Assembly (NCBI RefSeq): GCF_030409805.1
Contig: NZ_JAUFQP010000010.1
Span: 67,001-131,000, forward strand
Direction of reading: 5' to 3'
DNA: 64,000 nt
Source: Algibacter miyuki
GTDB taxonomy: Bacteria; Bacteroidota; Bacteroidia; Flavobacteriales; Flavobacteriaceae
Shown here: in pieces, positions 17,882 to 26,285 of the stretch
Layout: the number at the start of each line of letters is the position of its first letter
How positions within the stretch are numbered: position 1 is the stretch's first letter
Program-made: the position numbers and the translations under genes
Notes under the pieces: generated by a model
The model's database searches: none
What the model was told of the DNA's origin: nothing
Seen by the model: the letters and a program-made list of their open reading frames with translations, nothing else

Positions 17882-18703
17882 CTATTTTTCTTCTGCAGCA
17901 ACAAATGCACTCATAACTTCGTCGCTAACACCCATATTGCTAAAACCTCCATCATGGAATAAGTTTTGAAGTGTTACACGTTTAGTTAAATCACTAAACA
18001 TAGAAACGGTATAGTTTGCACAATCTAAAGCTGTAGCATTACCAAGTGGCGACATTTTATCTGCGTAAGCAATAAAACCATCGAAACCTTTTACACCGCT
18101 ACCTGCTGTAGTTGGTGTTGGCGATTGAGAAATTGTGTTTACACGTACTTTTTTATCTCTTCCGAAGAAGTATCCAAAACTACGAGCTACACTCTCTAAA
18201 TATGCTTTATTATCAGCCATATCATTATAATCAGGAAACACACGTTGTGCAGCCATATAAGTTAAAGCAACAATAGAACCCCACTCGTTCATAGCATCTG
18301 CTTTGTAAAGCGTTTGCATCACTTTATGAAAAGACATTGCAGAAACATCTGTTCCTTTTTGGGTCCATGCATAATTTTGATCGGTATAGTGCTTTCCTTT
18401 ACGTACGTTAATAGACATTCCGATAGAGTGTAAAACAAAATCAATTTTACCTCCAAGAATTTCCATAGATTGCTCTACTAAATTCTGTAAATCTTCTTCC
18501 GAAGTCGCATCAGCAGGAATAATTTGAGAACCAGTTTTTTCAGCCAATTCATTAATCTGTCCCATTCTCATGGCAACTGGCGCGTTTGTTAAAACAAAAG
18601 TTCCGCCTTCTTCATGAACACGTTCTGCAGTTTTCCAAGCAATTGAATTTTCATCTAATGCTCCAAAAATAATTCCTCTTTTTCCTTTTAGTAAATTGTA
18701 CAT
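17882..18703 (-). CDS. fabI: Enoyl-[acyl-carrier-protein] reductase (NADH)
   Basis: FabI catalyses the final reduction in each cycle of type II fatty acid synthesis. The 273-residue protein begins MYNLLKGKRGIIFGALDENSIAWKTA, a short-chain dehydrogenase Rossmann motif in the FabI variant. The catalytic tyrosine-lysine region is seen as YNDMADNKAYLESVARSFG. The HSIGMS segment near residue 92 and the SPTPTTAGSGV loop also fit the family. It is monocistronic: a promoter-like element precedes it at 18824-18831 and a terminator follows. Motifs important for NADH and triclosan binding look conserved, but susceptibility cannot be judged. Confidence 0.95.
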   Translation of the reverse strand: MYNLLKGKRGIIFGALDENSIAWKTAERVHEEGGTFVLTNAPVAMRMGQINELAEKTGSQIIPADATSEEDLQNLVEQSMEILGGKIDFVLHSIGMSINVRKGKHYTDQNYAWTQKGTDVSAMSFHKVMQTLYKADAMNEWGSIVALTYMAAQRVFPDYNDMADNKAYLESVARSFGYFFGRDKKVRVNTISQSPTPTTAGSGVKGFDGFIAYADKMSPLGNATALDCANYTVSMFSDLTKRVTLQNLFHDGGFSNMGVSDEVMSAFVAAEEK

Positions 18704-18823
18704 ATTAATTGGTTTATTTCCCTAATTCAACAAAACGCTTATTTTGGTTTGTTTCGTTGTTATCTCCTTTTACAAGGCTATAATACAGGTCGTATTTTTA
18801 ATTTATTGATTAATTTAACGCCG

Positions 18824-18831
18824 CAAAAATA
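18824..18831 (-). promoter_or_regulatory. -7 promoter element upstream of fabI
   Basis: On the minus strand this reads TATTTTTG, an exact TAnnTTTG match, 120 nt before the fabI start. Triplicated TTTAAAG units lie just upstream, but there is no clear TTTG -33 box. The long leader leaves room for control by an RNA structure, which I could not identify. Confidence 0.45.
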
Positions 18832-18870
18832 CTAAACTTTAAACTTTAAAGCTTAAAAGCTTTAGTTTTT

Positions 18871-20523
18871 TTAATTTAGTAACTCCTTAGCATGTGCAAT
18901 GGCTGATGACGACATTTCTATTCCTCCCAACATTTGTGCAATTTCCACAATACGTTCATCGTGATTTAATTTTAACAAATTGGTTCGGGTAACATCGTCT
19001 ACATCTTCCTTATAGACTTTAAAATGCGAATGGCCTTTAGCTGCAACTTGCGGTAAATGTGTAATAGAAAACACTTGCATGGTTTTACTCATGTCCTGCA
19101 TAATATCTCCCATTTTGTTAGAAATTTCACCAGAAACTCCAGTATCAATTTCATCAAACATAATGGTTGGTAATTGTATGTAATTTGATAAAACAGATTT
19201 AATAGCAAGCATAATTCGGGATAACTCACCACCAGACGCTGCTTTTTTAAGCTCGTTAAATTGGCCTCCTTTATTTGCAGAAAACAGAAACGTTAGTTCG
19301 TCTTGGCCATTTGCAAAAAAGGCATCTTTTAATGTCGCTTCAATTTTAAACTGAGCATTTGGCATCCCTAAGCTCGCTAAAATAGTTTCTAATTCCTTTT
19401 TTAACTGCGGAATTACAGCAACACGTGTTTTATTTATTTCTTTTGAAATCTTATTAATTTGCTTGGTTTTAGTTAAGATTTCATTTTCTTTTTTCTGAAT
19501 ATTTTCATCTAAACTCTCTGTTGCGGAAACCTTTTCTTCTAATGCATTTTTAATTTGAATAAGCTCTGCTACATCTTCCGCAACGTGCTTTTGCATTAAA
19601 TTGTGAATGGCTTTAAGTTTAGCATCTACAACTTCTAATCTGGCCGGATCGGCATCTAATTCCTCTTGCAAAGTATCTACCTCGCTAAAAACATCGTCCA
19701 TTTCAATAAGACTGCTATTAACGCGATTAAATAAATCTTCATATTTAGAAGATATACCTGATAACTTCTGAAATACATTCTTCAAATTAGTTAAACTCCC
19801 TAGAACGCCAATTTCTTCTTCAGAAAGTAATTGATGTGCTTCCGATAGTTTTTCCTGTATGCCTTCAATATTATTTAAAGTCTCATACTCCTCCTCTAGT
19901 GTTTCCACTTCACCATCAACTAAATTAGCTTCTACCAATTCACTTAATAAAAAGGAGTTGTAATCGTGCTCTTTAATGGCTTCCGCCTGAAAGGTTAAAA
20001 GTTCTTTTAAATCCTTCTGAAGTTTTTTATAGCTTTTTAATTCAACCTTATAATCTTGTAAAATAGCATCGTTATTAGCTAAAGCATCAATTATTTGAAA
20101 CTGAAAACCATTATCGGTTAACTGCATGGTTTGATGCTGAGAATGGATATCGATTAACCGTTCGCCCAAAATCTGTAACCCTTTTAAATTCACCGGAGAA
20201 TCGTTTACAAAAGCTCGTGATTTGCCTGAAGGTAAAATTTCGCGACGGATAATAGTTTGCTCTTCATAATCAAAATCTTCGGCTTCAAATAAGGCTTTCA
20301 ATTTATAGTTTGAAACATTAAAAACAGCTTCAATAATGCACTTTTTTGAAGTGTCTTTTAAATTACTTAAATCGGCACGTTTTCCTAAAATTAAAGATAA
20401 ACCACCAAGTAAAATGGACTTTCCTGCTCCAGTTTCACCAGTAATTATAGAAAACCCATCGTTAAAATTAACTTGCAAATGATCTATTAAAGCGTAATTT
20501 TTTATTGAAAGCGATGTTAACAT
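18871..20523 (-). CDS. recN: DNA repair protein RecN
   Basis: RecN is an SMC-like ATPase acting in double-strand break repair. The 550-residue protein has the Walker A loop TGETGAGKS (about residues 29-37) and a long central coiled coil (about 150-370). The ABC signature is GGELSRIMLAIKSVLS, the Walker B motif is IMFDEIDTGVSG, and an FSITHLPQVAA switch motif follows. Length and motif order are normal. It follows the DUF4835 and coaBC genes; a minus-strand TAAATTTG promoter element lies at 20587-20594, overlapping the end of the DUF4835 gene, so recN probably also has its own promoter. Confidence 0.96.
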   Translation of the reverse strand: MLTSLSIKNYALIDHLQVNFNDGFSIITGETGAGKSILLGGLSLILGKRADLSNLKDTSKKCIIEAVFNVSNYKLKALFEAEDFDYEEQTIIRREILPSGKSRAFVNDSPVNLKGLQILGERLIDIHSQHQTMQLTDNGFQFQIIDALANNDAILQDYKVELKSYKKLQKDLKELLTFQAEAIKEHDYNSFLLSELVEANLVDGEVETLEEEYETLNNIEGIQEKLSEAHQLLSEEEIGVLGSLTNLKNVFQKLSGISSKYEDLFNRVNSSLIEMDDVFSEVDTLQEELDADPARLEVVDAKLKAIHNLMQKHVAEDVAELIQIKNALEEKVSATESLDENIQKKENEILTKTKQINKISKEINKTRVAVIPQLKKELETILASLGMPNAQFKIEATLKDAFFANGQDELTFLFSANKGGQFNELKKAASGGELSRIMLAIKSVLSNYIQLPTIMFDEIDTGVSGEISNKMGDIMQDMSKTMQVFSITHLPQVAAKGHSHFKVYKEDVDDVTRTNLLKLNHDERIVEIAQMLGGIEMSSSAIAHAKELLN

Positions 20524-20586
20524 GTGTTAGACTTTGTATAAGCTTTTAGTGATTGTGTTTTGTGCTTTTATATGGAAAATACAACG

Positions 20587-20594
20587 CAAATTTA
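20587..20594 (-). promoter_or_regulatory. -7 promoter element upstream of recN
   Basis: On the minus strand this reads TAAATTTG, an exact TAnnTTTG match, 64 nt before the recN start and overlapping the stop codon of the DUF4835 gene. Confidence 0.45.
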
Positions 20595-21491
20595 AAACGT
20601 TATACTATTCCATTTTGTGCTATGCATAGGTGCTATGCTCTGTAAATTCTCTTTTAAAGTAGCAATATTTACTTTTGGACCATCGCTAAATACTTGTACC
20701 ACTTCATCTGCTTTTGCATCGAAAAACGTACGTAATAAAAAGGAATTGGGTCTACGACTATTCATTTCCTTAAATGAAGAAAGCGCTTTGGATATATTTT
20801 CTTTTCCTTCGGAAGCTTTATCAGCCATCAAATCTAATCCTGTTCTGTGATATGCATAAATTACAGATCGGTATTCTTTAAATGTTGGCGATAAAAGATT
20901 GTCGATAAGTGCAAAACGGCTTTGTAAACCATCTTCTAATTTCCATCCCGCAGCATTGCCTTGTTGAGAATAATTAGTTATAATTTGAGCTTGCTTAAAA
21001 TGTGCATCTCCACCTTTTTGAGCGTAAGAATCGGCATCAATACCCAATATCATATACACATGAAATGCTAAAACAGAAACCAAATTAGACTCGTATTGCG
21101 TTGGGTTATAAATTAAATTTTGAAATTCTAAGTAATTGAAATTAAAATTTTTATCGTTAAAATTATAAATTGGTGAACTATACGACGAGCCAAAAATAGG
21201 ACGCGCAGCCTGCACTTGTAGTGTGGCTTTAAACGATTCGCCACTATATTCCACCACACTAATAAACATACTACAATCTATACGTTCTTGTGGTGCAAAT
21301 TTCTGGTTAGTCCATTTGGTTTTATTGACAAACTCGTTAAGTTGCTTTTCTAAAGATTTAAAAATACTAAGATTTTCGTTTCCCGTTTGTTCCGCATTAA
21401 CCACAACTTTGCAGTTTAATTCTTGCGAAATTCCTGTGAAACTTACTAAAACCAATAAAACAACTAATAGTTTACGCATCTGTCTTTTCAA
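20592..21491 (-). CDS. DUF4835 family protein (possible type IX secretion component PorD)
   Basis: This 299-residue protein has a cleavable signal peptide (MRKLLVVLLVLVSFTGISQ), so it is expected in the periplasm or at the outer membrane. The mature part matches the DUF4835 pattern: ELNCKVVVN at its start, a PIYNFNDKNFNFNYLEFQNLIYNP segment near the middle and a C-terminal MHSTKWNSITF. Some schemes link the family to the type IX secretion system under the name PorD; I could not confirm this. The second methionine (start at 21479) gives a better signal peptide and shortens the overlap with coaBC from 20 to 8 nt. Gene order coaBC-DUF4835-recN suggests one operon. Confidence 0.85.
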   Translation of the reverse strand: MKRQMRKLLVVLLVLVSFTGISQELNCKVVVNAEQTGNENLSIFKSLEKQLNEFVNKTKWTNQKFAPQERIDCSMFISVVEYSGESFKATLQVQAARPIFGSSYSSPIYNFNDKNFNFNYLEFQNLIYNPTQYESNLVSVLAFHVYMILGIDADSYAQKGGDAHFKQAQIITNYSQQGNAAGWKLEDGLQSRFALIDNLLSPTFKEYRSVIYAYHRTGLDLMADKASEGKENISKALSSFKEMNSRRPNSFLLRTFFDAKADEVVQVFSDGPKVNIATLKENLQSIAPMHSTKWNSITF

Positions 21492-22683
21492 TAATTTTGT
21501 TTAATAAATCTATAGCTACATCGGCTTTAGACTTTAGGCTGTTTTCGGTAATATTACCCGCATCATCAATAAATGTGACCTTATTAGTGTCGCCTTGAAA
21601 ACCTGCACCTTTATCGTTTAACGAATTTAAAACAATTAAATTTAAATTCTTCTTTTTTAATTTTCCTTTTGCATTTTCGAGCTCGTTATTCGTTTCTAAA
21701 GCAAAACCTACTAAAAACTGATTGGTTTTAGCAGCGCCCAAAGATGCAAGAATATCTTTTGTTCGTCCCAACTCTAAAGTTAACGTATCACTCTTCTTTT
21801 TTATTTTCTGATGCGCCACTTCTTTTGGTGTAAAATCGGCTACAGCGGCAGAAAGTATAGCCACATTTGAAGTGTTAAAGTGCTCATGAACGGCCTGATA
21901 CATATCTGCAGCACTTACCACAGGAATCACATTAATTAAACTATGTGATGCTTTTTGATGCGTTGGTCCAGAAACCAAAACCACTTCGGCCCCTAAGTTC
22001 GCAGCTGCTTTTGCGATCTCAAATCCCATTTTACCACTAGAATGATTACCTATAAAACGAACTGGATCTATAGCTTCATAAGTTGGCCCAGCGGTGATTA
22101 AAACTTTTTTTCCGTGTAACGGAAGATTTCCTAAAATATCATTTTCTATAAATGAAACAATATCCTCGGGTTCAGCCATACGTCCCTCGCCTACTAATCC
22201 ACTTGCTAATTCGCCTGTTCCCGCAGGAATCATAATATTTCCAAAAGCTTCAAGTTTAGAAAAAGATGCTATAGATGATGGGTGCTTATACATATCTAAA
22301 TCCATTGCTGGCGCAAAATACACTGGGCATTTTGCCGATAAATACGTCGCAAGTAATAAATTATCGCTATTTCCATTCGCCATTTTAGACAAGGTATTTG
22401 CCGTTGCTGGAGCTATAACAAAAACATCTGCCCATAACCCTAAATCGACATGATTATTCCAAATGGCATTATCGTCTTCCTCATTCGTGAAGGTAGAATG
22501 CACCGGATTTTTTGATAGTGTAGATAAGGTTAGCGGCGTTATAAAATCTTTGGCACTAGGCGTCATGATAACTTTTACCTGCGCTCCCGATTTCACCAAT
22601 AACCTAACTAACGATGCTGTTTTATATGCAGCAATACCTCCAGTTATGCCTAATAGTATGTTTTTACCGTTTAGTATACTCAT
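21472..22683 (-). CDS. coaBC: Bifunctional phosphopantothenoylcysteine decarboxylase / phosphopantothenate-cysteine ligase
   Basis: CoaBC makes 4'-phosphopantetheine in two steps of CoA synthesis. The 403-residue protein has the flavin-binding decarboxylase domain at about 1-185 and the ligase domain at about 188-400, marked by VLITAGPTYEAIDPVRFIGNHSSGKMG. The proton-relay His is at 78 (HVDLGLWAD). Two decarboxylase signatures differ from the E. coli form: PAMN is PAMD (125-128) and the ACG of the substrate-clamp flap is ASG (160-162), so the usual catalytic Asn and Cys are Asp and Ser. This may be the normal Bacteroidetes form. The gene follows rpoZ and overlaps the DUF4835 gene. Confidence 0.94.
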   Translation of the reverse strand: MSILNGKNILLGITGGIAAYKTASLVRLLVKSGAQVKVIMTPSAKDFITPLTLSTLSKNPVHSTFTNEEDDNAIWNNHVDLGLWADVFVIAPATANTLSKMANGNSDNLLLATYLSAKCPVYFAPAMDLDMYKHPSSIASFSKLEAFGNIMIPAGTGELASGLVGEGRMAEPEDIVSFIENDILGNLPLHGKKVLITAGPTYEAIDPVRFIGNHSSGKMGFEIAKAAANLGAEVVLVSGPTHQKASHSLINVIPVVSAADMYQAVHEHFNTSNVAILSAAVADFTPKEVAHQKIKKKSDTLTLELGRTKDILASLGAAKTNQFLVGFALETNNELENAKGKLKKKNLNLIVLNSLNDKGAGFQGDTNKVTFIDDAGNITENSLKSKADVAIDLLNKIIEKTDA

Positions 22684-22720
22684 AGAAAAGGATTCTGTTT
22701 TTAAATTTAGGTAATAACCT

Positions 22721-22763
22721 AAGAAACTCCAAACCCATATATAGTATCGGTTTGGAGTTTAAA
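22721..22763 (-). terminator. Stem-loop between rpoZ and coaBC (terminator or attenuator)
   Basis: AAACTCCAAACC (22724-22735) pairs perfectly with GGTTTGGAGTTT (22749-22760), a 12-bp stem with a 13-nt loop. On the minus strand the following T-run is short and interrupted (TTTCTTAGG), so termination between rpoZ and coaBC may be only partial. Confidence 0.55.
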
Positions 22764-22785
22764 AAAGGTAATAAAATGCTAAAGA

Positions 22786-23115
22786 TTACTCTTGAGTATC
22801 TTCTTCAGTATTTCTAAAATAGATTTTATCTGTTAACCATTCTTGAACGGCTAACGAGTGAGGTTTTGGTAATTTTTCGTAAAACTTAGACACCTCAATC
22901 TGCTCTTTATTTTCAAAAATCTCTTCAAGACTATCGTTGTAAGTCGCAAATTCTTCTAACTTATCGATAAGTTCTTTTTTGATCTCTGTATTTATTTGCT
23001 CTGCACGTCTTGATATAATTGAAATTGACTCATAGATGTTTTCTGTAGGCTCATCTATTTGATTTCTATCATACGTAATCGTATTTACTGGAGCATTGGT
23101 TTTCTTTAAATCCAT
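22786..23115 (-). CDS. rpoZ: DNA-directed RNA polymerase omega subunit (Bacteroidetes type)
   Basis: This 109-residue protein matches the divergent omega subunit found in Bacteroidetes, which helps assembly of the RNA polymerase beta' subunit. The core NIYESISIISRRAEQINTEIKKELIDKLEEFA corresponds to the omega helix region. A C-terminal KPHSLAVQEWLTDKI segment is typical of the phylum. It lies 13 nt after bamD and before coaBC, an order that is common in Flavobacteriia. No unusual residues are apparent. Confidence 0.88.
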   Translation of the reverse strand: MDLKKTNAPVNTITYDRNQIDEPTENIYESISIISRRAEQINTEIKKELIDKLEEFATYNDSLEEIFENKEQIEVSKFYEKLPKPHSLAVQEWLTDKIYFRNTEEDTQE

Positions 23116-23128
23116 TTGGTATCGTTAT

Positions 23129-23929
23129 TTAACTTTTTGTGCTATAATTATTCAAAGCTTCATTTAATTCAATTGCCATATCATCTACTTCTGCAATATA
23201 CTCAGAATTTACATAGCTCTTTTTAAAGCTTTCGTAATATTCTTTAGCTTGATTTAAACGGGCTTGCTTTTTACGTTCTACACTATTCATTGCCAATTTA
23301 TAAGCGGCATCCAATCTGTAAAACAAAGCTTTTTCTCTTAATGAAGATCCTGGAAAATCGAAAATGAAATTATCAAACGATTTTATAGAGGCTTCATAAT
23401 CGGCTATTGTATTATATTGTTTAGCAATACTGTAAGCCTTAGTTTCTAATTTTAAATCTAATTCTTGCACCAAAGCATTCGCATCGGCACTATATTCAGA
23501 ATCAGGAAAAAGATTAATAAAAGTTTGTAGCTTTTCTATTGCTGAAACCGTTTCTTTTTGGTCTTTCGAATAAATAGGCGAAAGCATAGAATAACTTTTT
23601 GCGCTTAAAAAAGACGCTTCTTCTAACTTTTCACTTTTTGGGTAACTCGATGCAAAACGCTCAAACTGATAACCTGCAACATAGTAATCTTTCATTTCGT
23701 AAAACGAATTAGAGTACAAGTACATTAATTTTTCAGCCTGTGGTTTCCCTCTATAATTAGGTACAATTTGTGCAAACAAACGATTTGCTTTTGCAAACTT
23801 ACCTTCATTATATAATTCTTCACCCATTTTAAATTTGGTCGCGATATCTTCAGATTTTAAAACCTTTTGATATTCGCCACAACTACTTAAAATCGTGGAT
23901 GCTAGTAAAATGTAAAAAAACTTTTTCAT
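23129..23929 (-). CDS. bamD: Outer membrane protein assembly factor BamD
   Basis: BamD is a lipoprotein of the BAM complex that inserts beta-barrel proteins into the outer membrane. The lipoprotein signal MKKFFYILLASTILSSC is present, so I start at the second methionine (23929; an alternative ATG is at 23935). The mature part has TPR-like helical repeats, for example YNEGKFAKANRLFAQIVPNYRGKPQAEKL and VAGYQFERFASSYPKSEKLEEASF, and later DYEASIKSFDNFIFDFPGSSLREKA. The total length of about 266 residues is normal for the phylum. A TAATTTTG element (23947-23954, minus strand) precedes it. The downstream neighbour is rpoZ. Confidence 0.93.
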   Translation of the reverse strand: MKKFFYILLASTILSSCGEYQKVLKSEDIATKFKMGEELYNEGKFAKANRLFAQIVPNYRGKPQAEKLMYLYSNSFYEMKDYYVAGYQFERFASSYPKSEKLEEASFLSAKSYSMLSPIYSKDQKETVSAIEKLQTFINLFPDSEYSADANALVQELDLKLETKAYSIAKQYNTIADYEASIKSFDNFIFDFPGSSLREKALFYRLDAAYKLAMNSVERKKQARLNQAKEYYESFKKSYVNSEYIAEVDDMAIELNEALNNYSTKS

Positions 23930-23946
23930 AAACATAAAAGAGGATG

Positions 23947-23954
23947 CAAAATTA
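23947..23954 (-). promoter_or_regulatory. -7 promoter element upstream of bamD
   Basis: On the minus strand this reads TAATTTTG, an exact TAnnTTTG match, 17 nt before the bamD start chosen here. Confidence 0.5.
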
Positions 23955-24063
23955 AGTTAATAATATGGATTTTAAAAATATAATTTTTAATCCAAACTTT
24001 TGCTAAAATAACGGCTTAAACCCAGCAATCATAAGGTTTAAGTTATATTTAACACACTTTAAA

Positions 24064-24945
24064 CTATACGTAAGCCTTTACAAAATTGTTGATTTTTTGT
24101 TTTAAAGCGCCAGATGCAGGCACTAACGGCAACCTCACAGTATCTTCGCATAAATTTAAAGCTTGAAAAACGGCTTTAATACCAGATGGGTTGTTTTCTT
24201 CAAAAATATAATCTATCGCATCCATTAATTTAAAATGAAGTTGATACGCTTGAGTGTTTTTCCCTTGTAATCCTAAACGAATCATTTCAGAAAAATCTTT
24301 AGGAAACGCTTGCCCTATTACAGATATAACACCCGATCCGCCGGCTAAGACAATGGCTAATGCTAAATCGTCATCACCAGAAATCACTAAAAAGTCTTGT
24401 GGTTTGTTTTTTATCAATTGTAAATACTGCGCCACATTATTACCCGCTTCTTTTACTGCGATAATGTTTTTAAAATCGTTAGCCAATCTTAAAGTCGTAT
24501 CTACATCCATATTTTTAGATGTTCTTCCAGGCACATTATATAGGATAATATCAACCGGACAAGCCTCTGAAATAGCTTTAAAATGCTGATAAATTCCTTC
24601 TTGAGTAGGTTTACTATAGTATGGAGACACCGATAAAATAGCATCTATACCACTTAAATCTGTGTTTTTAATTTCCTCTATAACTTGCATGGTGTTACTA
24701 CCACCAATACCTAAAACTAATGGTACACGCCCATTTGCTGCTTTAGAAATAGTATCTACAATGGCTTGTTTTTCTGCTTTGGTAATGGTAACACTTTCAG
24801 CCGTCGTACCGCTAATTACTAAATATTCCACGCCGTTTTCAATATTGAAATTTACAATATTGGTTAAGGCGTTATGATCTACCGTTAAATCAGTCTTAAA
24901 TGGCGTTACCAATGCAACTCCTGTCCCAAGAAACTTACTATTCAT
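24064..24945 (-). CDS. dapA: 4-hydroxy-tetrahydrodipicolinate synthase
   Basis: DapA condenses pyruvate with aspartate semialdehyde in lysine and diaminopimelate synthesis. The 293-residue TIM-barrel protein has the substrate loop GTTAES (46-51; GTTGE is commoner), the catalytic Tyr 136 in YNVPGRTS, and the Schiff-base Lys 165 in AVKEAGNN. These residues support an active enzyme. The gene overlaps the upstream DUF6913-like gene by 8 nt. The dapF gene, acting later in the same pathway, is at 40930-41703. Confidence 0.96.
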   Translation of the reverse strand: MNSKFLGTGVALVTPFKTDLTVDHNALTNIVNFNIENGVEYLVISGTTAESVTITKAEKQAIVDTISKAANGRVPLVLGIGGSNTMQVIEEIKNTDLSGIDAILSVSPYYSKPTQEGIYQHFKAISEACPVDIILYNVPGRTSKNMDVDTTLRLANDFKNIIAVKEAGNNVAQYLQLIKNKPQDFLVISGDDDLALAIVLAGGSGVISVIGQAFPKDFSEMIRLGLQGKNTQAYQLHFKLMDAIDYIFEENNPSGIKAVFQALNLCEDTVRLPLVPASGALKQKINNFVKAYV

Positions 24946-25465
24946 TCTTAATTTTATTTAATATTTTTAAGTATTTAAAAGCTTCGTTTTTAAACAAATC
25001 GAACTCTTTTAAGTTTGTTTTTATAATTAAATCGTTTAATCGTTCGTCGGATTGTAAAATTCCAATTTTCAATTTCGCTTTAGATTTTGCTGTAATTAGC
25101 TTTAGTTCTAACGCTTCGGTTAGATAATAACTTACTAAAACATCAAATTCAGTATCTAAAAACCGTTGTAATTCGGGATTTTTAACACTCCCTTTCCATC
25201 CAAAATCTTTTGGATTAAAGCAATCGTCCCAAGTTTTTAAATCGTCTTTTAAATTTTTAGAAAACGCAATGATTTTCAATTTATTAGACCTCACATTAAA
25301 GGCACTGGCTAAGTTTTTAAACATATCGAAATTATCAATTTCGTCTATATTTAAAATAACACCTAAACTTTCCACATCACCATCAGCAACCTCTAGCTGA
25401 CGTTCCGATAACAATTTGTTCAAGTATTTTTTATTAGATTTTTCTTTAAAACCCTTTAAAATCAT
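24938..25465 (-). CDS. DUF6913-like conserved protein upstream of dapA
   Basis: This 175-residue soluble protein has no signal peptide. It is Lys- and Leu-rich, with an N-terminal [17 protein letters not shown] helix, a central [22 protein letters not shown] segment, a [34 protein letters not shown] stretch and a C-terminal [18 protein letters not shown] helix. This pattern is common next to dapA in Flavobacteriia and matches what I recall of DUF6913. No activity is known. It starts the operon with dapA (8-nt overlap) and is preceded by TACCTTTG at 25484-25491. Confidence 0.7.
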   Translation of the reverse strand: MILKGFKEKSNKKYLNKLLSERQLEVADGDVESLGVILNIDEIDNFDMFKNLASAFNVRSNKLKIIAFSKNLKDDLKTWDDCFNPKDFGWKGSVKNPELQRFLDTEFDVLVSYYLTEALELKLITAKSKAKLKIGILQSDERLNDLIIKTNLKEFDLFKNEAFKYLKILNKIKNE

Positions 25466-25483
25466 TTACCTTTATGCTTTGCG

Positions 25484-25491
25484 CAAAGGTA
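25484..25491 (-). promoter_or_regulatory. -7 promoter element of the DUF6913-dapA operon
   Basis: On the minus strand this reads TACCTTTG, an exact TAnnTTTG match, 18 nt before the start at 25465. A second exact form, TACTTTTG, lies 8 nt further upstream. Confidence 0.55.
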
Positions 25492-25523
25492 GCAAAAGTA
25501 CATTCAAAAAATTAGTTTAATAT

Positions 25524-26282
25524 ATGAGGATTACATATTTATTTATTTTGTTAAATATTTTTGTTTTTTCGAGTTGTAAAGAACAGAATTTACACCTTTC
25601 GAAAATCGAAGGCAAGCAAATTGCAATTACAGATTCTATAGAAAATAATACCGAAATTGAAGCGTATATTAAACCTTTTAGAGACCGCATTGAAAACGAT
25701 TTAGATAGTGTTTTAGCATACTCCGTTGATACTTACACAAAGAAAGACGGCGAATATAATACAGCTATAGGTAATTTTATGGCCGATGCAGTTTATAGTG
25801 AATCTAATCCTATTTTTAAAAGCCGAACAGGCCATGATATTGATATGGTTTTACTAAACCATGGTGGTATTCGTTCTATTTTATCGAAAGGTAATGTATC
25901 AAAAAGAACAGCTTTCGGATTAATGCCTTTTGAAAACAGTATTGTAGTTGTAGCCCTAAAAGGAGAACAAATGAACGCTATGATAGATTACTTATCTCAA
26001 GGAAAACGTGCACATCCCGTTTCTAATTTAAAATTAAAAATAGACAAAAACAGTAAAGTAATTGAAGCCAAGGTTAATGGTAAACCCATTGAAAAAGAAA
26101 ACACCTACTATGTGGCTACAAACGATTACTTATACAATGGCGGCGACAATATGTCCTTTTTTAAAACCAACGATAGTTTATACGTTTTAAATTATAAAAT
26201 TAGAACGGCATTAATTGATAAGTTTATAAAACTCGACACCATTAACCCCGTTATAGACGACAGATTCACCCAAATTAAATAA
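25524..26282 (+). CDS. 5'-nucleotidase C-terminal domain lipoprotein
   Basis: This 252-residue protein consists of the C-terminal (substrate-specificity) domain of the UshA/5'-nucleotidase family by itself. It has a lipoprotein signal (IFVFSSCKEQ), NHGGIRSILSKG at about residue 112, FGLMPFENSIVVVALKGEQM, and the nucleotide-stacking region YNGGDNMSFFK. It lacks the metal-binding phosphoesterase domain, which is encoded by the next gene, 3 nt downstream. Normally both domains form one polypeptide with the metallophosphatase first; here the genes are split and in the opposite order. The two products probably act together in the periplasm on nucleotides. Confidence 0.9.
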   Translation: MRITYLFILLNIFVFSSCKEQNLHLSKIEGKQIAITDSIENNTEIEAYIKPFRDRIENDLDSVLAYSVDTYTKKDGEYNTAIGNFMADAVYSESNPIFKSRTGHDIDMVLLNHGGIRSILSKGNVSKRTAFGLMPFENSIVVVALKGEQMNAMIDYLSQGKRAHPVSNLKLKIDKNSKVIEAKVNGKPIEKENTYYVATNDYLYNGGDNMSFFKTNDSLYVLNYKIRTALIDKFIKLDTINPVIDDRFTQIK

Positions 26283-26285
26283 GAT

